Notes: generated by a model from the sequence alone, not told the origin. Positions 1 through 8,612 are shown, counted from the first letter of the stretch. The stretch is DNA of 64,000 bases from DASVWZ01 sp963708575 (GCA_963708575.1 CAVPTB010000007.1:1302001-1366000); one strand, 5' to 3'. Numbers and translations: made by a program.

Positions 1-308
1 GCACCTGGCAGGTTGACGCCCCTGGCCAGGATGTACCCTTGGCGAGTTCACCGAATCCGGATGATGCAATCAAGCTTGCCGTCGGGAAGAATTTCGAATT
101 CAAAGTTCCGCTCGAATGGCTTCTGGCTAAGCCGGTGGCGGGCGCGGCAGGAAGTTCTTCGTCCGGCGTCAGTACTCCGATCGCCACCCGGCTGCGTCTA
201 CGCTTCAGTGTCTGGCAAAACCACCTGCCGGTTGACGCGTTGCCCCTCGAAGGCTGGATTGAACTGCATTTGGCGAACGAGGCCGAGCTGGTCTCGCTGG
301 TTCTCTGA
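1..308 (+). CDS. C-terminal end of a GH57-like glycoside hydrolase (5' truncated)
   Basis: The reading frame is open from the left edge (codons begin at base 3) to TGA at 306-308, giving about 101 residues with no convincing internal start, so this is the tail of a protein that begins outside the window. It ends in a beta-rich stretch containing WQNHLPVDALPLEGWIEL, which resembles the C-terminal region of bacterial family 57 glycoside hydrolases (alpha-amylase/alpha-mannosidase type). The catalytic part is not visible, so the family call rests on this tail alone and from memory. A serine/glycine-rich linker (AGSSSSG) precedes it. Confidence 0.45.
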   Translation, partial: TWQVDAPGQDVPLASSPNPDDAIKLAVGKNFEFKVPLEWLLAKPVAGAAGSSSSGVSTPIATRLRLRFSVWQNHLPVDALPLEGWIELHLANEAELVSLVL

Positions 309-444
309 TACGTCCAGTGATCGTGGTACCATGACGTCGACTTAAGGTCGATCCGGATCGCGCAGTTCTCGAATGTGTAGGCAGTGCGAGCGCGCTGCCG
401 CTCAAGTACAGTTAAGACGGCGGCGACGCGGGAAGGGACAGCCC

Positions 445-804
445 ATGATGGCGACCCTGAATCAGCCGTCCGAAAACACATCGCCCGACCGTCGAAAATT
501 CCCTCGATTTGCGGTAAGTGTTCCCATCGAGTTGCTGCCCGAAGGCGCAGCCGTCGCAGCCCATACCCAAACCTCAGAGCTTAGTCTTGGCGGTTGCTAC
601 TTGGAGACGCAGGCGACTATGGCCGTGGGAACGGAGCTAAGGCTTGTTCTTTGGATAGAGGGCGAGAAGTTGACGCCCGAAGCCGTTATCGCGACCCAGC
701 ATCCTGGCTTTGGAAATGGAATGCGATTCGTGAACATGTCGCCCGAAGACGAGGCGGTATTGATCCGATACCTGGATTCGCTGGAAAGCGAGGATGAAAA
801 GTGA
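445..804 (+). CDS. PilZ domain protein
   Basis: This 119-aa protein is essentially one PilZ domain, the family that binds cyclic di-GMP. The N-terminal arginine motif is RRKFPR, followed by a strand ending in ELSLGGCYLET (equivalent of the D/NxSxxG motif with E at the first position) and a later HPGFGNGMRF strand. The start chosen is the first of two adjacent ATGs at 445, because GGAAGGGA lies at 431-438; an in-frame upstream start at 373 would add a low-complexity Arg-rich leader. It probably acts as a small cytoplasmic c-di-GMP receptor; its partner is unknown. The HPGFG signature recurs in the second PilZ domain of the protein at 59797-60921. Confidence 0.85.
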   Translation: MMATLNQPSENTSPDRRKFPRFAVSVPIELLPEGAAVAAHTQTSELSLGGCYLETQATMAVGTELRLVLWIEGEKLTPEAVIATQHPGFGNGMRFVNMSPEDEAVLIRYLDSLESEDEK

Positions 805-822
805 CTCGGGATTCCGCATTTG

Positions 823-856
823 CCAAGAAATAAGAACGGGAGCCAACTGGCTCCCG
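823..856 (-). terminator. Rho-independent terminator of the minus-strand gene at 885
   Basis: An 8-bp perfect stem, CGGGAGCC at 837-844 and GGCTCCCG at 849-856, with loop AACT. Read on the minus strand it is followed by a T-rich tract (TTCTTATTTCTT). It sits between the converging PilZ gene and the secreted protein gene; the plus-strand side has no T-run. Confidence 0.75.
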
Positions 857-884
857 GAATACTGGTCTAAGTTTTGAATGGCTC

Positions 885-1514
885 TTATTGACCGACTGCT
901 GCCGACGTCATCATCAACGGGCGGCTAAGTTCCATATCAAGCTCAGTTCCCGCCGGTAGCATTGCGGAGTTATGTTTGCCTAACCAGTGAGCCACGGTCG
1001 CAGTTGCGCCCACCGCACCGCCAATCAGCAAACCTTTGCCGCCGCCGATCAGGCCTCCGATCAGCATGCCGCCGCCAGTGCCCATGCCCATCTCCGTCAG
1101 ATCCTTTCCGTCGTGGCCTTTGCCCTTGAATTGGCCTTCGTCGTTTACATCGGTGCCGTTGCGCACGCTGGTGTCAACCAAGGTGGCGTTGAGCATATAG
1201 CGTTCGCCGCTGGGCAGGATGATGGCTTCGGGAAAGATACCAATCGTGGGACGCCCCGCGATCCGCCGGGGTCCGGATGCTCGCGTCACTCTGCCTTGAA
1301 CTTCAGCGCCAACAGGAATCACCGCTTTTCCATCGAGCAGCACCGCTTCCATGACTCGTCCGGAAAAAGGGTCGCCACTCTTGCTGGAAAATGTCGCGAT
1401 GTTGTTTTGTAGTTTCACCTTCAGAGCAGTGCCTTCGGGAAGGGATAGGTTATTTTGAGCCGTCGCTGCCACAGCCATCAGCATGGTGCAAAACACTGCG
1501 ACCAGTCTTTTCAC
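885..1514 (-). CDS. Secreted glycine-rich protein, TrbI/VirB10-like fold possible
   Basis: 209 aa. Residues 1-19 form a signal peptide (MKRLVAVFCTMLMAVAATA, cleavage before QNN), so the product is exported. The middle holds a beta-rich region (PEGTALKVKLQNNI, then VIPVGAEVQGRVTRA) like the TrbI-like domain found in many non-conjugative acidobacterial proteins. A strongly Gly-rich hydrophobic stretch near residues 145-172 (GMGTGGGMLIGGLIGGG) resembles glycine-zipper segments of envelope proteins. A second PAGTELDMELSRPL motif follows near the C-terminus. The product is probably periplasmic or outer-membrane-associated; no specific role can be given. Confidence 0.7.
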   Translation of the reverse strand: MKRLVAVFCTMLMAVAATAQNNLSLPEGTALKVKLQNNIATFSSKSGDPFSGRVMEAVLLDGKAVIPVGAEVQGRVTRASGPRRIAGRPTIGIFPEAIILPSGERYMLNATLVDTSVRNGTDVNDEGQFKGKGHDGKDLTEMGMGTGGGMLIGGLIGGGKGLLIGGAVGATATVAHWLGKHNSAMLPAGTELDMELSRPLMMTSAAVGQ

Positions 1515-1673
1515 AAGTCCTCCTAATCGACTTCTTCTTGTGAGCGACTGTAGCGGGAGGGGGGAGAGCGGTACAAGGGATGAAGCTCCGCGCGAACCAG
1601 AGAAGATACGTATTCACTAGAATGACCCGGGAGGCTTGAGTCGATTCCTGACGGCGGATCATCTCAATTGCAA

Positions 1674-2366
1674 ATGAAAAAGATTGGAATGATTGGTGGC
1701 GTGGGCCCAGAGTCCACGGTTGATTACTACCGCCTGCTGATTGCCGCATATCAGGAGCGCCTACCCGACGGCAGTTATCCCCGAATCGTGATCAACAGCG
1801 TAGACCTTACCGCAATGGTCCGCCTGTTAAACGCTGGACAACTTGACCAGTTGGCCGACGTCCTCACCGAAGAAATCAAGATGCTTTCCAATGCAGGGGC
1901 AGAGATCGGATTACTTTCTTCAAACACGCCGCATATCGTGTTCGGCGAACTGAAGCGGCGCTCGGCTATTCCGCTAGTCAGCATCGTGGAGGCGACATCG
2001 GCCAAAGCGAAATCGATGGGGCTGCGGAAACTCGGTCTTTTTGGCTCGCGTTACACCATGCAAGCCACATTCTTTCCAGACGTTTTCTCTCGAAACGACA
2101 TGCAAATCGTTGTTCCCGATCTTGCCCAACAAAACTGGATCCACGAACATTACATGAACGAACTCGTGAAGGGTGAGTTCCGTACGGATACCCGGGACGA
2201 GTTTTTGAAGATCATGGAGCAACTCACAGAAAAACATGGCATCGAAGGGCTGATTTTAGGCGGTACGGAACTCCCGCTGTTACTGCGCGGCATAACTAGC
2301 AGGATTCCATTCCTCGATACCGCCCGGATCCATGTGGATGCGGTGATTCAACAGGCTTTGGTTTAG
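1674..2366 (+). CDS. Aspartate/glutamate racemase family protein
   Basis: 230 aa, the normal length for the Asp/Glu racemase superfamily. The N-terminal signature KKIGMIGGVGPESTVDYY is typical of aspartate racemases. ATG at 1674 is preferred over TTG at 1668 because it directly precedes that conserved strand. Members of this superfamily normally use two catalytic cysteines, one in a CNT motif and one in a GCTE motif. Here these positions read SSNTPH and GGTELPLL, so neither cysteine is present. Amino-acid racemisation by the usual two-base mechanism is therefore doubtful, although the fold is clear. It stands alone, with no operon partner. Confidence 0.8.
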   Translation: MKKIGMIGGVGPESTVDYYRLLIAAYQERLPDGSYPRIVINSVDLTAMVRLLNAGQLDQLADVLTEEIKMLSNAGAEIGLLSSNTPHIVFGELKRRSAIPLVSIVEATSAKAKSMGLRKLGLFGSRYTMQATFFPDVFSRNDMQIVVPDLAQQNWIHEHYMNELVKGEFRTDTRDEFLKIMEQLTEKHGIEGLILGGTELPLLLRGITSRIPFLDTARIHVDAVIQQALV

Positions 2367-2420
2367 CAGGCCTTGCGGCGGCCTGGCCACGGCGCACATC
2401 TCCGCGCTTCGTTCGTCAGA

Positions 2421-2426
2421 TATAAT
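2421..2426 (+). promoter_or_regulatory. Likely -10 box upstream of eno
   Basis: A perfect TATAAT lies 110 bases before the enolase start. No good -35 hexamer is seen at 16-18 bp spacing, so the call rests on the -10 alone. The implied leader would be about 100 nt. Confidence 0.4.
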
Positions 2427-2535
2427 CACCAGTTTCACCGATCATGTGCTCAGAAGGCTGCTTCTTTTATACGCATTTCTGATGCGAAATTAGGATCGCT
2501 ATCCAATTTGTTTGACCAAAATCGAGGATTCATTC

Positions 2536-3822
2536 ATGACGAATATTGCAGAAATTCACGCCCGGGAAGTCCTAGACTCTCGCGGCAATCCCACAGTTGA
2601 AGCAGAGGTGTTTTTGCACGATGGTTCGCAAGGCCGAGCAATCGTTCCCAGTGGCGCGTCGACTGGCGAACATGAAGCCGTGGAGTTGCGTGACGGAGAT
2701 AAGAAACGCTATCTCGGTAAAGGCGTGCTAAAAGCCGTAGAGAATGTAAACGGCGAACTGGCCGACGCGCTGGCTGACTTCGATGCCGCCGACCAACGCG
2801 GCCTTGATCGAAAGATGATTGAACTCGACGGAACTCCGACGAAAGGCCGGTTGGGAGCCAACGCGATTCTGGCAGTCTCAATGGCGGCCGCTCGCGCTAG
2901 CGCGGACAGTTTCGGCCTCCCGCTTTATCGTTATTTGGGCGGAGCGGGAGCCAACACTCTGCCACTTCCCATGATGAACATCCTCAACGGTGGTGCTCAC
3001 GCGGACAACAACGTCGACTTTCAGGAATTCATGGCGATGCCCGTCGGAGCCTCCTCTTTCTCGGAAGCCCTGCGTTGGGGCGTCGAAGTATTCCATACCC
3101 TCAAAGGTGTCCTGAAGAAACGTGGCTACAACACGGCGGTTGGCGATGAAGGTGGGTTCGCCCCTTCCGTGAAATCGAACGTCGAAGCTATTGAAGTGAT
3201 CCTGGAAGCAATTCAGCAGGCGGGATACAAACCAGGTACAGAGATTGCGGTCGCACTGGATCCAGCGGCCAGCGAGTTCTACCAGGATGGAAAATACGTC
3301 TTCAAGAAGTCCGATAAGTCTGCAAAGAGTTCAGACGAAATGGTCGCTTATTGGGCCAAGTGGGTGAAAGACTATCCCATTGTCTCGCTCGAAGACGGAT
3401 TGTCAGAAGAGGATTGGGATGGCTGGCAGAACTTGACCAAAGAGTTGGGAGGGAAAATCCAACTCGTCGGCGACGACATCTTCGTCACCAATATCGATTT
3501 CTTGCAAAAGGGAATTGATAAACACGTCGGCAATTCAATCTTGATCAAAGTCAACCAGATCGGCACCGTAAGTGAAACCCTCGATGCCATCGACCTCGCT
3601 CGCCGAAACGGTTACACGTCGGTGATATCACACCGTTCAGGTGAGACCGAAGATACCTTCATCGCAGACCTTGCCGTGGCCACCGGAGCCGGGCAGATCA
3701 AAACGGGCTCAGCTTCGCGAACGGACCGCATTGCAAAGTACAACCAACTGTTGAGGATTGAAGAAGAGTTGGGAAGCGCGGCCAGGTTCCTGGGACTGAA
3801 GGCGCTGAACTACAAGGGGTAA
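2536..3822 (+). CDS. eno: Enolase (phosphopyruvate hydratase)
   Basis: 428 aa, normal length. It interconverts 2-phosphoglycerate and phosphoenolpyruvate in glycolysis/gluconeogenesis. Visible signatures are REVLDSRGNPTVE at the N-terminus, the GGAHADNNVDFQEFM active-site loop, GDEGGFAP, the metal-ligand segment SLEDGLSEEDW, and the C-terminal block SHRSGETEDTFIADLAVATG (residues about 365-384) followed by GQIKTGS with catalytic Lys near residue 389. ATG at 2536 is chosen because an in-frame TTG at 2512 would add eight non-conserved residues. gpmI, which catalyses the preceding glycolytic step, lies less than 1 kb downstream with only a DinB gene between. Confidence 0.98.
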   Translation: MTNIAEIHAREVLDSRGNPTVEAEVFLHDGSQGRAIVPSGASTGEHEAVELRDGDKKRYLGKGVLKAVENVNGELADALADFDAADQRGLDRKMIELDGTPTKGRLGANAILAVSMAAARASADSFGLPLYRYLGGAGANTLPLPMMNILNGGAHADNNVDFQEFMAMPVGASSFSEALRWGVEVFHTLKGVLKKRGYNTAVGDEGGFAPSVKSNVEAIEVILEAIQQAGYKPGTEIAVALDPAASEFYQDGKYVFKKSDKSAKSSDEMVAYWAKWVKDYPIVSLEDGLSEEDWDGWQNLTKELGGKIQLVGDDIFVTNIDFLQKGIDKHVGNSILIKVNQIGTVSETLDAIDLARRNGYTSVISHRSGETEDTFIADLAVATGAGQIKTGSASRTDRIAKYNQLLRIEEELGSAARFLGLKALNYKG

Positions 3823-3856
3823 ATATCGTAGCGCCGGCATCTTGCCAGCCAGAATC

Positions 3857-3900
3857 ATTCCGCCGTCTCTTGCACGCAAGTGTCGCAGAGACGGCGGAGT
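3857..3900. terminator. Strong hairpin between converging eno and dinB-like gene
   Basis: CCGCCGTCTC at 3860-3869 pairs perfectly with GAGACGGCGG at 3888-3897, and flanking A-T/G-T pairs extend the stem to about 13 bp. The loop is 18 nt. Neither side has a clear T-run, so it may work as a two-way stop or as an mRNA 3'-end stabiliser. Confidence 0.5.
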
Positions 3901-3902
3901 AA

Positions 3903-4406
3903 TTAGAATCCCATGCGATCGTCGGCCGACGGCCCGTAGGTAGCCGGTAATGGGCAATCGTTCATGCGTAGATATACTCCCAACTGGGCACGATGGTGCA
4001 CCAGGTGGTTGATGAACATCTGGCGATAGGCCAGGAAGCGCGATCCGCCGAAAATTTGTTTACCTTGAAAACTCAGCTTCCAAGACTCGGTCCACGCTTC
4101 ATCTTTGGTGTTTTGCAGAGCCGATCGTAGTTTAGGAACACTCTCATCGAACATTTTCAACAAACCCGCTTTCTCAAACGGTGGGCGCGGACGCTGGGGC
4201 GCTGAGGAAAAATCCAATTCTGGGGTGGTCAGGATCGCCAGCCCGAATCCCGTGAGTTCCGCGACGTGTGGGGCCAATTTCTCCAAAGGCATCGATTTCG
4301 CATGGGGTGCGAAACCTGTCTTATCGAAGGGAACGCGCTCCAACATGGTGCGAGTGCTTTTCATTTCCTGGTCGAATTCGGTGAGTAAGAGTTCGCTAGT
4401 GGACAT
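3903..4406 (-). CDS. DinB family protein
   Basis: 167 aa. The N-terminal helix (LLLTEFDQEMKSTRTMLERVP) and the HHRAQLGVYLRM helix near residue 140 identify the DinB-like four-helix bundle; the histidines there plus His near residue 47 (LAPHVAELTGFG) form the usual metal triad. Family members are metal-dependent transferases, often thiol transferases, but the substrate cannot be read from sequence. The start at 4406 has GGAGAAAG just upstream; longer in-frame starts would add an unrelated leader. Last gene of a converging pair with eno. Confidence 0.85.
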   Translation of the reverse strand: MSTSELLLTEFDQEMKSTRTMLERVPFDKTGFAPHAKSMPLEKLAPHVAELTGFGLAILTTPELDFSSAPQRPRPPFEKAGLLKMFDESVPKLRSALQNTKDEAWTESWKLSFQGKQIFGGSRFLAYRQMFINHLVHHRAQLGVYLRMNDCPLPATYGPSADDRMGF

Positions 4407-4575
4407 GAGCTTTCTCCGTAGGCGTGAATATAAAGCCTGATGATTATCTCCTGCTCTCTTGGTAATCACAATGTGAAGCACCGCGGAACTGCTAGAATTT
4501 CCAGTTCGTATCTCTAATCCTTGGCCGGCGTGGCATCTGGATAGCGATAATCCTGCCTGGGAGCTAGGAGCTGTC

Positions 4576-6183
4576 TTGCGTCCGAAACCGCTCGTCCTAA
4601 TCATCCTCGATGGCTGGGGATATCGTGCCGAAATCAAAGCTAACGCGATCGCCCTTGCTCGCAAGCCCACCTACGACCGGCTATTGCAGGAGTATCCCAA
4701 CACTCTCATTCATACCAGTGGCCACTATGTCGGCCTGCCCGATGGGCAGATGGGCAACAGCGAAGTCGGCCATCTCAATATCGGTGCCGGACGCATCGTC
4801 CACATGGACAGCACGCGCATCGAGTTGATGATTCAGAACGGCGAATTCTTTACCGATCCCACCCTGCTCGCCGCCATGAAAAATGCGCAAACCGGCGGAC
4901 GCCGACTGCATCTTTTTGGATTAGTCTCCGATGGAGGCGTGCACTCTTACCAGGAACATCTTCATGCGCTTCTGAGAATGGCCAAGCAGAACGGCTTTGA
5001 GCGGGTTTACGTCCATGCCTTTATGGACGGGCGCGACACTCTCCCCACAAACGGCGCCGGTTATCTCGAACTGCTTCAGAAGAAAATGCGCGAGTACAGC
5101 TGCGGAAAGATCGCCAGTGTCAACGGCCGCTACTACGCCATGGATCGCGATCGCCGTTGGGACCGCATTGCTAAAGCTTTCAACGCGATGGTCTTGGGTG
5201 ACGGAGAAGGTGGAAAATACGGCGATCCCGTGCAAGGTGTAAAGGATTCTTACAACAAAAGCGTAACCGACGAGTTCATCGTGCCGTTCGTCTGCAGCGA
5301 CGATCGCGGCGAGCCAGTCGCTACGATTCGCGACGATGATTCCTGCATCTGCTTCAATTTCCGCGCCGATCGCGTTCGTGAAATCACCCGCGCTCTTACT
5401 CGTAACAGCGGGCTCAACGAAAAGGGCGGACGCGATCTTCCCGGAGCCGACGATTTGGACGCAACCATCGCTCGCGGCCGCGTCCCAAACAACTTGCACT
5501 ATGTCTGTATGACCCAATACGACAAGAATTTCAGTTTACCCATGGTGATTCATCCGGAATCCATGGCGAACATTCTCGCCAACGTTATGGGTGGACTGAA
5601 CATGCGCAATCTCCGCGTTGCCGAGACCGAAAAATACGCGCATGTCACCTACTTCTTTAACGGAGGCGTGGAGCAGCCATTTCCCGGCGAAGATCGTGTC
5701 ATGATCCAATCCCCCAAAGTCGCCACTTACGATCTGAAGCCTGAAATGTCTGCTGCGGGAATTGCCGACGCGGTGATCAAAGCTGTTAACGAAGGAACTT
5801 TCGATGTGCTCATCGTGAACTTCGCCAACGCTGACATGGTTGGTCACTCCGGAAAAATCGAGCCGACCGTAAAAGCTGTGGAGGTCGTCGATGCGTGCCT
5901 GGGTCGAATCGAGCCTGTGGTTCGTGCCCGCGGCGGGGCGATGCTCATCACCGCCGACCACGGCAATGCCGAGATGATGATTGATCCGGTAAGTGGGGGA
6001 CCGCACACCGCGCACACTACGAATCCTGTGCCATTCATCGTGATCGCCGAAGACTCGAATCAGTTCACGCTCAAGCCTAACGGTTCGCTTAGGGACATTT
6101 CGCCTACGATCCTCGGCATGCTTGGAATCGATGAACCGAAAGAAATGACAGGGCAGGACTTGAGGATACCCGTAAGAAAATAG
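4576..6183 (+). CDS. gpmI: 2,3-bisphosphoglycerate-independent phosphoglycerate mutase
   Basis: 535 aa. It interconverts 3- and 2-phosphoglycerate using a phosphoserine intermediate and Mn2+. The alkaline-phosphatase-like fold is shown by LVLIILDGWGYR at the N-terminus, catalytic Ser62 in QMGNSEVGHLNIGAGR, VHAFMDGRDTLP, the metal ligands in NFANADMVGHSG and TADHGNAEMM near residues 415-465. The start is TTG: AGGAG at 4566-4570 sits six bases upstream and no ATG occurs before the active-site serine. Functionally paired with eno 0.75 kb upstream. Confidence 0.97.
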   Translation: MRPKPLVLIILDGWGYRAEIKANAIALARKPTYDRLLQEYPNTLIHTSGHYVGLPDGQMGNSEVGHLNIGAGRIVHMDSTRIELMIQNGEFFTDPTLLAAMKNAQTGGRRLHLFGLVSDGGVHSYQEHLHALLRMAKQNGFERVYVHAFMDGRDTLPTNGAGYLELLQKKMREYSCGKIASVNGRYYAMDRDRRWDRIAKAFNAMVLGDGEGGKYGDPVQGVKDSYNKSVTDEFIVPFVCSDDRGEPVATIRDDDSCICFNFRADRVREITRALTRNSGLNEKGGRDLPGADDLDATIARGRVPNNLHYVCMTQYDKNFSLPMVIHPESMANILANVMGGLNMRNLRVAETEKYAHVTYFFNGGVEQPFPGEDRVMIQSPKVATYDLKPEMSAAGIADAVIKAVNEGTFDVLIVNFANADMVGHSGKIEPTVKAVEVVDACLGRIEPVVRARGGAMLITADHGNAEMMIDPVSGGPHTAHTTNPVPFIVIAEDSNQFTLKPNGSLRDISPTILGMLGIDEPKEMTGQDLRIPVRK

Positions 6184-6260
6184 CTTGGCGTGCATTCGGA
6201 GAAAACAGGTGTATGCCGGGGCGAATGTGACGAGGAAGGGTCATTCGGGTAGACGCCAAG
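6184..6260. repeat. Nested inverted repeats between converging genes
   Basis: CTTGGCGT at 6184-6191 is perfectly complementary to ACGCCAAG at 6253-6260. Inside, CATTCG at 6193-6198 pairs with CGAATG at 6222-6227, and a second CATTCG copy lies at 6242-6247, so two alternative inner hairpins are possible. It begins one base after the gpmI stop codon. It may be a shared 3' end for gpmI and the converging gene at 6300. Confidence 0.4.
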
Positions 6261-6299
6261 TTACAAAATGATGCGGCAGCGCTGCAGGGTACGCTTGAT

Positions 6300-6779
6300 T
6301 TATTCCCCGAACATCGGTACCTGCCGCATGTCGCTCGGCATGCCTTTGCGCTGGCGGCGGGTGGCTCCAATAACCGCTAGCACCGTGACCGATTCCAACG
6401 CCGACCGTGGCACAAACATGCGTTGAACGTTCGAGCGGAGGTCCGGCGGATTAATCAGGTACCCCTCGGGGCCATTCATCGCCAGATCGTTCGGCATCAT
6501 TCCCTCGATCGATTCGCCGTCCTTGAAGCGAAGCCTAACCCACAAACCCTCGGTGCGGGGTCGAGTGGTGAAGGTTTTGCGGCTGGAGGTATCGAGCTCG
6601 CCGAACTCCCGCACGAAATAGACAACCTTGATACTGCTCAGCTCGATTCCGACCACGTTTCCGGCGGTATTCAGAAGCTCGAGCTTGCCCTCGTGGACGA
6701 AGTGCGATGGGGCCATGAACCCATTCACGGAGTCCCGGTCCAGCTTGAAAACCACGACTTTCTTGTGAGTCGACGGCAT
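6300..6779 (-). CDS. Conserved hypothetical protein, beta-rich
   Basis: 159 aa, no signal peptide or membrane segment. The order is a beta strand (KVVVFKLDRDSVNGFM), a second strand pair (KLELLNTAGNVVGIELSSIKVVYFVREF), then GLWVRLRFKDGESIEGMMPND and a strand with SALESVTVL. The pattern KDGxxxEG followed by a late strand also occurs in the 150-aa protein of the hopanoid operon (32763-33215), so both may be small beta-barrel proteins of one fold. The family is not known to me by function. ATG at 6779 starts directly with the first strand. Confidence 0.7.
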   Translation of the reverse strand: MPSTHKKVVVFKLDRDSVNGFMAPSHFVHEGKLELLNTAGNVVGIELSSIKVVYFVREFGELDTSSRKTFTTRPRTEGLWVRLRFKDGESIEGMMPNDLAMNGPEGYLINPPDLRSNVQRMFVPRSALESVTVLAVIGATRRQRKGMPSDMRQVPMFGE

Positions 6780-7064
6780 CTGGTTCGTTTCGCGTCAAGC
6801 CAGCGATTTGCGAGCCTTGGCTTAATCAGATTCTCACACTTTTCTCCCGAACATGATGAGTCATCGGATTCTTAGTAGCCAAATTGTTAACCTTGTGATA
6901 TTTTCTGTAGTTTGCAAGAACCCATTCGAAGTCAGATAAGTCTAGTATTCTTAAGCTGTTACGGCAACGCGGCGGAAGCCGCCGGGGCGCGGACGGTCCC
7001 CCTGTGGAAATCTTTTGCCCACCGGACAATCTCCCGACGCCAGCTTTTTGCTTCGAAATAACGC
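6780..7064. other. Intergenic region between divergent genes
   Basis: No ORF of note. A possible plus-strand promoter is TTGCAA at 6912-6917, a 17-bp gap and GATAAG at 6935-6940, each matching four of six consensus bases. A GC-rich hairpin (GGCGGaaGCCGCC) follows near 6971. This would drive the nucleotidyltransferase gene at 7065. A minus-strand promoter for the gene at 6300-6779 must also lie here but I cannot point to it. Confidence 0.3.
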
Positions 7065-8612
7065 ATGGCGGACTACATCTACACTCTCGAAATGCGGCTG
7101 TCGCCCGATCAACAAAGGGCGGTCACGCTGCTCCAGGACATTGCCCGCGAAGCCGGAATGAACGTCTACCTGACCGGTGGAGCGGTGCGCGATATCATCA
7201 GCGGCCTTCCCATTCGCGACCTCGACTTTACCGTCCAGGGAAACCCTCTCAAACTGCAGAAAGATTTGGAGAAAGCCGGAGTTCGAATTTCGGCGGTTGA
7301 CGACGACCTCAAAACTCTTTTCTTGACGTTTGCCGGAGGTGTCCGCGCAGAGGTCAGCGCGGCGCGCACTGAGCGCTACGAGAAGATTGGTAAGCCGCCA
7401 ATTACTGCTCCAGCCACCATCATTGAAGACCTGCGGCGGCGCGATTTCACCGTCAACGCCATGGCCCTGTCCTTGAATCCGGGCTCGCGCGGATTGCTAA
7501 TGGATCCGTTTAACGGTGTGGCCGATATTGAGGCCAAGCTCATACGGATTCTTCACAACTATGCGTTCGTAGAAGATCCCTCCCGGCTGATCCGGGCCTT
7601 GCGTTTCTCCGCCCGTTTCCACTGGCCGCTGGAAGAGAAAACTCAGATACGTTTCGATGCAGCCAAGGAAAACAAATACATCGAGCACATCAGCGCGCGG
7701 GCGATTGGCCAGGAAATTGAGCAACTGGCCTACGAAGACGATCCGCTGCACATCCTGCGAGTGCTCGAAAAAGAAGACTGGCTCAAGGTTCTCAATCCGC
7801 ACTGGACGACGGCCAAGGTCGACAGCAATGGTCTCGGCGCGTTGATGAAAACTCGCCAGCAGATGAATGATCTGGGCTACACGCCTGATCCGGCGCCAGC
7901 CGTCCTGTATTTTCTGACTTCCCGTCTCGCCGATAAGGATGTGGCCGACCTGCGCAAGTCGATTCCGCGCAAGGATCTGGTTGAGGCCTGGAAGGACCTC
8001 GAGGATAACGCCAAGGAGTTGTCCAAGCGCCTCAGCGGCAAAGAGGCAGCAACCCCCTCGCGGACTTGGAAATTGCTGTCCGAAGCACGTCAGGAGATGG
8101 TGCTTTTCCTGGCCGTGACCGCCAAACAGCAGGCCGTGGCACAGAAGATTAAAAACTTCTTCACCAAGTGGCGTCAGGTCCAACAGAAGCTACCTCTGCT
8201 GGAGATGACGGAACTACGTATCACTCCGCAGATGCCGGAGTACCCCAAGATTGCGAACGACGTCTTTATGCTCTTGCTTGATGGCAGGATGCGTTCGCGA
8301 ACCGAGATTCTGAAATACCTCAAACCGCTGTCGCCTCCGCCACCTCCACCACCGCCTCCTCCGCCGAAGCGGGGCAGGGCGGCCAAGGCGGCTGCTGCGG
8401 CCGCAACCCCTGCTGTGGCGGCTACACCCGCGGCCGGAAAGAAAAAAGGTAAGGCTGCGGCGGTGGTTGCCGCGCCCGCACCGGTCCCAGTTCCGGCGAA
8501 GCCTGAACCTGCTCCTCACAAGGTGACCGGCAAAGCGAAGCCGGAGAAGACAAAGGCGGTTGCCAAGAAAGCTCCGAAGCCTGCCGCGAAAACAGGTAAG
8601 AAGAAGCGGTAG
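7065..8612 (+). CDS. Poly(A) polymerase / CCA tRNA nucleotidyltransferase with proline- and lysine-rich tail
   Basis: 515 aa. The head domain belongs to the class II nucleotidyltransferases: YLTGGAVRDIISG, the DLD metal pair in IRDLDFTVQG, RRRDFTVNAMALSL, LMDPFNGVADI, then VEDPSRLIRALRFSARF, the nucleotide-selecting helix. These enzymes add CCA to tRNA 3' ends or A-tails to RNA; the two cannot be told apart here. The catalytic part ends near residue 420. The remaining 90 or so residues are unusual: eleven consecutive prolines (codons 424-434), then Ala-rich segments and Lys/Pro/Ala repeats ending in GKKKR, like histone H1-type tails. This tail probably binds nucleic acid. Neighbours give no operon context. 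Confidence 0.88.
   Translation: MADYIYTLEMRLSPDQQRAVTLLQDIAREAGMNVYLTGGAVRDIISGLPIRDLDFTVQGNPLKLQKDLEKAGVRISAVDDDLKTLFLTFAGGVRAEVSAARTERYEKIGKPPITAPATIIEDLRRRDFTVNAMALSLNPGSRGLLMDPFNGVADIEAKLIRILHNYAFVEDPSRLIRALRFSARFHWPLEEKTQIRFDAAKENKYIEHISARAIGQEIEQLAYEDDPLHILRVLEKEDWLKVLNPHWTTAKVDSNGLGALMKTRQQMNDLGYTPDPAPAVLYFLTSRLADKDVADLRKSIPRKDLVEAWKDLEDNAKELSKRLSGKEAATPSRTWKLLSEARQEMVLFLAVTAKQQAVAQKIKNFFTKWRQVQQKLPLLEMTELRITPQMPEYPKIANDVFMLLLDGRMRSRTEILKYLKPLSPPPPPPPPPPPKRGRAAKAAAAAATPAVAATPAAGKKKGKAAAVVAAPAPVPVPAKPEPAPHKVTGKAKPEKTKAVAKKAPKPAAKTGKKKR
8334..8366 (+). repeat. Eleven-codon proline run
   Basis: A CCN microsatellite-like tract encodes eleven prolines in a row inside the nucleotidyltransferase gene, separating its catalytic part from its basic tail. 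Translation through such a run normally depends on elongation factor P. Confidence 0.8.

Noticed and set aside
4921..6195. Long antisense frames opposite gpmI
   Set aside because: They overlap a highly conserved gene and have no recognisable motifs or ribosome sites.
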